Shown one piece after another: positions 59,199 through 64,000 of a DNA stretch of 64,000 nucleotides. Source of the DNA: Akkermansia muciniphila (lineage in GTDB: Bacteria > Verrucomicrobiota > Verrucomicrobiia > Opitutales > Opitutaceae); NCBI GenBank assembly GCA_945888375.1, contig CAMCZZ010000001.1, positions 62,001 through 126,000 of the forward strand, given 5' to 3'. The position numbers and the translations under genes are program-made. The first letter of the stretch is position 1; every line of letters begins with the position of its first letter. The notes below the pieces were generated by a model that saw only the letters and a program-made list of their open reading frames with translations, made no database searches and was not told where the DNA came from.

Positions 59199-60491
59199 CT
59201 ACAGTCGTCCGGCCGAGGCGAGCTCGGCGGCGGTGGGGAAGAGTTCTCCGTCGGGCTCGCCTTCTTCGAGGACGAGGTCGGGGATGCGTTGGAAGGCTAT
59301 ACGGATGGGGGCGTAGGCGAGGGCGCCGAGGGCTCCTCCGTAAACCACGGAGTGTTTGCCCAGCTTTTTGTTGATATGATCGAGCGTGGCGTTCAGCGCG
59401 GCGCGGCGGGCGTCGTCGCCGGGGCGCGCTTCGAGGATGCCCGGCAGGGCCGCGGTGTGGGAGCCCCCGGGCACGAGAGCGAAGAGGGTGACGCCCACGG
59501 AAAAATGATCCACGCGACGGGCGGGGCGGCGGTCCCAGAGCAGGTTGAGCACGCGGATGAGTTCCAGCGTGTCCTGAGTATCGGCAAAAGTGACGGCATC
59601 GCTCCAGCGGGTGCCACGGTATTTCAGGGCGAGGTGGAGGCCGCCGGCGTAGAGTTGACCGTGGCGGAGGCGGAGGGCGGCTTTTTGCAGCAGGCGGTGG
59701 AGGGTGGCGCGGGCGCCTTCGGGGTTGCGTAGTTCGGGGCCGAGGATCTGGGCGTGGCCGATGGAGCCGGTGCGGCGGGGTGGGAGGGGCACTTCCTCGC
59801 CGCGGAGACGCCGCCACATGCGCTCACCCTCGATTCCACCCCAGAGGCGGCGGAGGTCGCGCAGGGAGGCGGCGCAGAGCTTTGCGACGGTGTCGACCCC
59901 GTCGTCACGCAGGCGCTGTTCCATGTTTTCGCCGATGCCGGGCAGGTCGCGCAGTTTGAGTGCGTGGAGGCGTTCGGGGAGTTCGTCTTGCTCGATGACG
60001 ACGAGGCCGTCCGGTTTTTCGAGGTCGGAGGCAATCTTGGCCAGCCAAGCGTTGGGGGCGAGGCCGACGGAGCAGGTCAGGTATTCCCCGGCCAGGCGGG
60101 TGATCGCGCGTTTGATTTTTTGGGCGACGGCGCGGGCGGCCTCGGGGCTTTGCAGGCCCGGCGGAAGGCGGCACCAAACCTCGTCGATGGACCAGACTTC
60201 GGTCACGGGCAGGCAGGTCTCGACAGCGGTGAGCAGGTTTTGGTGGTGGCGCAGGTAGACCTCGGGGCGGGACTCGACGATGGCGATGCCCGGGCACAGG
60301 CGGCGGGCCTCGGTGACGGAGGTGCCGACCTTGATGCCGGCGCGTTTGGCGTCATAGGAGGCGGCGATGCAGGAAGTGGTCTCGCTGGCCACGGGCACGA
60401 CCGCGACGGGACGGCCGCGCAGTTCGGGGCGTTCCTGTTGTTCGCAGGAGGCGAAGAAACCGTTGTAATCGATAAGCAGGGACTGGAGCAC
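59199..60491 (-). CDS. Y-family (UmuC/DinB-like) DNA polymerase
   Basis: A 430-residue translesion polymerase. The palm begins LLIDYNGFFASCEQQ, the metal-binding Asp being the first acid. The second site is WSIDEVWC. The helix-hairpin-helix LPGIGENMEQRL and the little-finger domain follow. Overall it resembles UmuC more than DinB (DYNGFF compared with DMDAFF). No umuD partner or imuA/dnaE2 genes lie in the window. Damage-induced expression is likely, but no SOS box was recognised. Confidence 0.88.
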   Translation of the reverse strand: MLQSLLIDYNGFFASCEQQERPELRGRPVAVVPVASETTSCIAASYDAKRAGIKVGTSVTEARRLCPGIAIVESRPEVYLRHHQNLLTAVETCLPVTEVWSIDEVWCRLPPGLQSPEAARAVAQKIKRAITRLAGEYLTCSVGLAPNAWLAKIASDLEKPDGLVVIEQDELPERLHALKLRDLPGIGENMEQRLRDDGVDTVAKLCAASLRDLRRLWGGIEGERMWRRLRGEEVPLPPRRTGSIGHAQILGPELRNPEGARATLHRLLQKAALRLRHGQLYAGGLHLALKYRGTRWSDAVTFADTQDTLELIRVLNLLWDRRPARRVDHFSVGVTLFALVPGGSHTAALPGILEARPGDDARRAALNATLDHINKKLGKHSVVYGGALGALAYAPIRIAFQRIPDLVLEEGEPDGELFPTAAELASAGRL

Positions 60492-60529
60492 GGGGAGGGG
60501 TTCTCCGGATCACCCGGCCGGCGGGATGC

Positions 60530-63208
60530 TTACGCGGGATCGTAATCCAGCCACGGCCCCAGCCATTTTTCGGTGGTGCTGACCGACCGGCCCTTGCGGG
60601 CGGCGTAATCGGCGACTTGATCCCGCCCGAGTTTACCGACGCCGAAATACTTCGAATCAGGGTGATTGAAATACCAGCCGCTGACCGACGAGGCCGGCGA
60701 CATCGCGCAGCTTTCCGTCAGGGTGATGCCGGTGGCGGTTTCGGCCCCGAGGAGTTGGAAGAGGACTGGTTTTTCGGTGTGGTCGGGGCAGGCTGGGTAG
60801 CCGGGGGCGGGGCGGATACCGCGGTATTTTTCCCGAATAATGTCCTCCATTGCGAGGTTCTCGGTCCGTCCGTAGCCGCAGAAGTCTCGCGCCTTTTTAT
60901 GCATCAACTCGGCGAGTGCCTCGGCCAGCCGGTCGCCTAGAGCCTGGGCGAGGATGGCGTTGTAATCATCGGCCCGGTCGCGGAACTCGGCGGCGAAGGT
61001 CTCGACCCCGTGTCCGGCGGTCACGGCGAAGCCGCCGCAGTAGTCGAGCCGGCCGCTTGAGCGGGGGGCTACATAATCGGCGAGGCAGTGGTTGAACTGC
61101 TCGCCGGGTTTTTCCATCTGCTGGCGCAGTTGGTGGAAGCGCGTGACGACTTTGCTGCGGGCTTCGTCAGCGTAGATTTCGATATCGTCGCCGACGGCGT
61201 TGCAGGGCCAGAAGCCGATGACGGCGCGGGCGGTGAACCGTTTCTCGGCGACGATTTGCGCGAGGAGTCTCTGGGCGTCGGCGAAAAGTTTAGCAGCCTC
61301 TGCGCCGACGACTTCATCGGTGAGAATTTGGGGAAAGCGGCCGTGGAGTTCCCAGGCGCTGAAGAAGGGGCCCCAGTCGATGAAAGGCACGATTTCGGCG
61401 AGGGGCACCTCGGAGAATACTTTAGGCCCGAGGAACTCGGGGCGGGGGATGTCGATGCTGGTCCAATCGTAGGTCTGGCGGCGGTCACGGGCCTGCTCGA
61501 GGGTAAGGAGGGGGCGTTTGTTGCGGCGCGCGTTAAAATCGTCGCGCTGGCGTTCCTGCTTGGCGGTGTTGTCGTCGAGGAAAGCCGGTTTTTGTTCGGG
61601 GGAGAGAAGGGCGCTGACGACGTTGACCACGCGGGAGGCGTCCAGGACGTGGACAACGCCGTGGGGATACTCCTGGGCGATTTTCACCGCGGTGTGGGCG
61701 GGAGAGGTGGTGGCGCCGCCGATCAGGAGAGGAACGGTGAAGCCTTCGCGTTTCATTTCGCGGGCGACGTGGACCATCTCATCCAGCGAGGGCGTGATGA
61801 GGCCGGAGAGGCCAATGACGTCGGCACCGAGCTCGCGGGCCTTGGCGAGAATCTTGTCGCAGGGAACCATCACGCCCAGGTCGACGACTTCGTAGTTGTT
61901 GCAGGCGAGGACGACGCCGACGATGTTTTTACCGATGTCGTGCACGTCACCTTTGACGGTCGCGATGAGGAATTTTCCTTGGGCGCGGGTGGCCTCGCCG
62001 GCGGCGGCCGCGCGGGCCTTTTCGGCCTCCATGAAGGGGGTGAGGTAGGCGACGGCGCGCTTCATCACGCGGGCGCTTTTTACAACCTGGGGCAGGAACA
62101 TTTTCCCAGCGCCGAAGAGGTCGCCGACCACGCGCATGCCGTCCATCAGCGGACCTTCGATGATATCGAGCGGGCGGGCATATTTTTGGCGGCATTCCTC
62201 GGTGTCCTGTTCGACATAGGTGTCGATGCCCTTGACGAGTGAATGCGAAAGGCGGGCTTCGACGGTGTTGTTGCGCCAGGCGTCGACGGGAGCGGCGGCG
62301 GTGACCGCACCGCCGGCCTTGGCGGCGTCGAGCTCGGCTTTGATGGCGTCGGCCTTGACGATCAGGCGCTCGGTCGCGTCGGGGCGGCGGTTAAGAATCA
62401 CATCCTCCACGAGGTCGCGGAGGTCTGGCTCGATCGCCTCGTAGTTGCCGAGCATGCCGGCGTTCACGATGGCCATATCCATGCCGGCTCGGATCGCGTG
62501 GTAGAGGAAAACGGTGTGGATGGCCTCGCGGACGGGGTTGTTGCCCCGGAAGCTAAAGGAGACGTTGGACAAGCCGCCGGAGACCTTGGCGTGGGGCAGG
62601 GTGGCCTTGATCGCGCGGGTGGCCTCGATGAAATCGACCGCGTAGTTATTGTGCTCCTCGATACCGGTGGCGACGGTGAGGATATTGGGGTCGAAAATGA
62701 TATCCTCGGGCGGGAAACCGGCGTTCACCAGCAGGTGGTAGGCGCGGGTGCAGATACGGATCTTTTCATCGCGGGTGGCGGCCTGGCCTTGTTCGTCAAA
62801 GGCCATCACGACGGCGGCGGCGCCGTAGCGGCGGATGAGTTTGGCGCGGCGGAGGAACTCGTCCTCGCCGTCTTTTAGCGAGATGGAATTAACGATGCCC
62901 TTGCCCTGAAGGCATTGCAGGCCGGCCTCGAGGACCGTCCATTTGGAAGAATCAATCATCACCGGCACGCGGGTGATGTCGGGCTCGGCGGCGATCAAGT
63001 TGAGAAGCTTGACTATGGTCGATTCGCCCTCGATCAGGGCCTCGTCCACGTTGATGTCGATGATGTTGGCGCCGTTCTCCACCTGTTGTTTGGCGATCGC
63101 CAGGCAGGCGTCCCAATCGCCGGCCTTCAGGGACTTGGCAAATTTGGGCGAACCAGTGATGTTGGTCCGTTCACCGACGACGAGGAAGCTGGAGGCGGAG
63201 GCAGTCAT
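60530..63208 (-). CDS. metH: methionine synthase, pterin-cobalamin-reactivation part (split MetH)
   Basis: An 892-residue protein. Residues 5-270 are the pterin-binding (methyltetrahydrofolate) domain ([31 protein letters not shown]). The B12 domains follow (about 310-560), with the cobalamin-binding [14 protein letters not shown] (His is the lower axial ligand) and GLSGLITPS. The AdoMet-binding reactivation domain closes the chain (about 575-890; [11 protein letters not shown]). The N-terminal homocysteine/zinc domain, about 350 residues in normal MetH, is absent here and encoded by the gene just upstream. Confidence 0.93.
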   Translation of the reverse strand: MTASASSFLVVGERTNITGSPKFAKSLKAGDWDACLAIAKQQVENGANIIDINVDEALIEGESTIVKLLNLIAAEPDITRVPVMIDSSKWTVLEAGLQCLQGKGIVNSISLKDGEDEFLRRAKLIRRYGAAAVVMAFDEQGQAATRDEKIRICTRAYHLLVNAGFPPEDIIFDPNILTVATGIEEHNNYAVDFIEATRAIKATLPHAKVSGGLSNVSFSFRGNNPVREAIHTVFLYHAIRAGMDMAIVNAGMLGNYEAIEPDLRDLVEDVILNRRPDATERLIVKADAIKAELDAAKAGGAVTAAAPVDAWRNNTVEARLSHSLVKGIDTYVEQDTEECRQKYARPLDIIEGPLMDGMRVVGDLFGAGKMFLPQVVKSARVMKRAVAYLTPFMEAEKARAAAAGEATRAQGKFLIATVKGDVHDIGKNIVGVVLACNNYEVVDLGVMVPCDKILAKARELGADVIGLSGLITPSLDEMVHVAREMKREGFTVPLLIGGATTSPAHTAVKIAQEYPHGVVHVLDASRVVNVVSALLSPEQKPAFLDDNTAKQERQRDDFNARRNKRPLLTLEQARDRRQTYDWTSIDIPRPEFLGPKVFSEVPLAEIVPFIDWGPFFSAWELHGRFPQILTDEVVGAEAAKLFADAQRLLAQIVAEKRFTARAVIGFWPCNAVGDDIEIYADEARSKVVTRFHQLRQQMEKPGEQFNHCLADYVAPRSSGRLDYCGGFAVTAGHGVETFAAEFRDRADDYNAILAQALGDRLAEALAELMHKKARDFCGYGRTENLAMEDIIREKYRGIRPAPGYPACPDHTEKPVLFQLLGAETATGITLTESCAMSPASSVSGWYFNHPDSKYFGVGKLGRDQVADYAARKGRSVSTTEKWLGPWLDYDPA

Positions 63209-63262
63209 TTTTTAACCACGAAACAGAAGAATAGGCAGCAGGGCGGACCGGGATCGCACGGC

Positions 63263-64000
63263 TCAGGCGGTGAGGGGTTCGAGACCGCTCAGGCGGAGGA
63301 CGGCGGAGATGGCGGAGGGTTGGCGGGGTGGGAGATCGCGGACGGCTGCGGCGATGGCGCGGATATGCGGCGGAGTGGAACCGCAGCAACCGCCGACCAG
63401 GTTGACTAGGCCGGCCTTGGCGAATTCCTGCAGGACCCCGGCCATGTCTGCCGGGCTTTCGTCGTAGCCACCGAAGGCGTTGGGCAGGCCGGCATTGGGG
63501 TAGCAGGAGATGTAGCACTCGGCGATGCGGGCGAGCTCTTCGATGTAGGGGCGCATGGCGCGGCCGCCGAGGGCGCAGTTGATCCCAACGGAAAACGGCC
63601 GGGAGTGGCGGATGCTGTTGTAGAAAGCTTCGGTGGTCTGGCCGGAGAGAGTGCGACCGGAGGCGTCGGTGATTGTCACGCTCACCATCACGGGCAGGCG
63701 GACGGCGCGGCGCTCGAAAACCTCGTCGATGGCGAAGAGGGCGGCCTTGGCGTTGAGGGTATCGAAAATCGTCTCGACGAGGAGTATGTCGGCCCCGGCG
63801 TCGATGAGGGCCTCGATTTGCTGGGTGTAGGCGGCGACCACTTGGGCCCAGGTGACGGCGCGGTAGTCGGGGCGGTTGACATCCGGCGACATGGAGAGGG
63901 TGCGATTGAGCGGGCCGATGGCCCCGGCGACGAAGCGGCGGCGCGAGGGCTCGGCGCGCTCGGCGGCCTGGGCGGCGCGGCGGGCACAGGCGACAGCGGC
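63263..64000 (-). CDS. homocysteine S-methyltransferase domain of split MetH (partial, N-terminus off window)
   Basis: The frame is open to the window edge, with 36 codons upstream of the first visible ATG that also read as family sequence ([20 protein letters not shown]). The zinc-binding cysteines lie in VGINCALGG and [13 protein letters not shown]. It ends in a normal stop, 54 nt before the start of the next gene on the same strand, which carries the rest of methionine synthase. It transfers the methyl group from cobalamin to homocysteine. Gene order and spacing suggest co-transcription. Confidence 0.9.
   Translation of the reverse strand, partial: AAVACARRAAQAAERAEPSRRRFVAGAIGPLNRTLSMSPDVNRPDYRAVTWAQVVAAYTQQIEALIDAGADILLVETIFDTLNAKAALFAIDEVFERRAVRLPVMVSVTITDASGRTLSGQTTEAFYNSIRHSRPFSVGINCALGGRAMRPYIEELARIAECYISCYPNAGLPNAFGGYDESPADMAGVLQEFAKAGLVNLVGGCCGSTPPHIRAIAAAVRDLPPRQPSAISAVLRLSGLEPLTA

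Noticed and set aside
1-64000. CRISPR arrays, rRNA and tRNA genes
   Set aside because: No spaced repeat array of CRISPR form and no recognisable tRNA or rRNA sequence was seen in the intergenic stretches, all of which are shorter than 300 bp.

Overview
The window (about 64 kb, GC-rich throughout) falls into two parts. Positions 1 to about 38,000 are most of an integrated transposable (Mu-like) prophage whose left end lies outside the window. Positions 38,050 to 64,000 are bacterial chromosome. TonB-dependent sucrose uptake, secreted plant/algal polysaccharide hydrolases (GH2, GH51, GH105, GH95, a glycoamylase-type enzyme), an anaerobic sulfatase-maturating enzyme and the scarcity of Shine-Dalgarno sequences suggest a Verrucomicrobiota host, most likely of the Opitutaceae type. 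This is an inference from content, not a database result.

Prophage layout. Late genes are on the minus strand. From about 24.9 kb leftwards they read: lysis-like genes (two-TM holin candidate, overlapping spanin-like pair), a gp25-like coiled-coil protein, a small winged-helix protein, gp27-like small terminase, gp28-like large terminase, gp29-like portal, a protease-scaffold-capsid fusion, a secreted decoration-like protein, a gp36-like connector, a Dam methylase, a minor head protein, tail completion, tail terminator, tail tube, two fibre proteins and a fibre-associated protein, tail assembly chaperones with a likely -1 frameshift, tape measure, DUF2163/BR0599-type hub, NlpC/P60 peptidase and a large tail-tip protein cut by the window edge. 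The head and replication genes are of Mu type. The tail genes follow the order of siphophage tails and of gene transfer agents.

A control region lies at 25.4-27.7 kb. It holds an array of 17-bp repeats, a BcepMu-gp16-like HTH protein, and two divergent ribbon-helix-helix genes around a perfect palindrome. A secreted protein of unknown function and a plus-strand membrane protein (24,991-25,404) look like added cargo (morons). The early operon (27.5-37.9 kb, plus strand) carries MuA- and MuB-type transposition genes, a Gam-like nuclease inhibitor, a GemA-like protein, a Lar-like zinc protein, a methyltransferase and many small genes joined by 4-nt stop/start overlaps. It ends at a hairpin terminator next to two 11-bp direct repeats that may be transposase sites at the phage terminus.

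Host part. A glycoamylase-like hydrolase and an anSME gene are followed by an IS5-type transposase remnant and a minus-strand polysaccharide cluster (GH2, GH51, a BNR_4-GH105 fusion, a GH95 gene that has lost its catalytic core, and the tail end of another hydrolase). Then come a HAD phosphatase, an AraC regulator and a four-gene sucrose operon (TonB receptor, sucrose phosphorylase, MFS transporter, fructokinase). The remainder holds a dual-specificity-type phosphatase, a nucleoside-phosphorylase-like protein, a Y-family DNA polymerase and a cobalamin-dependent methionine synthase split into two genes, the first of which runs off the window.
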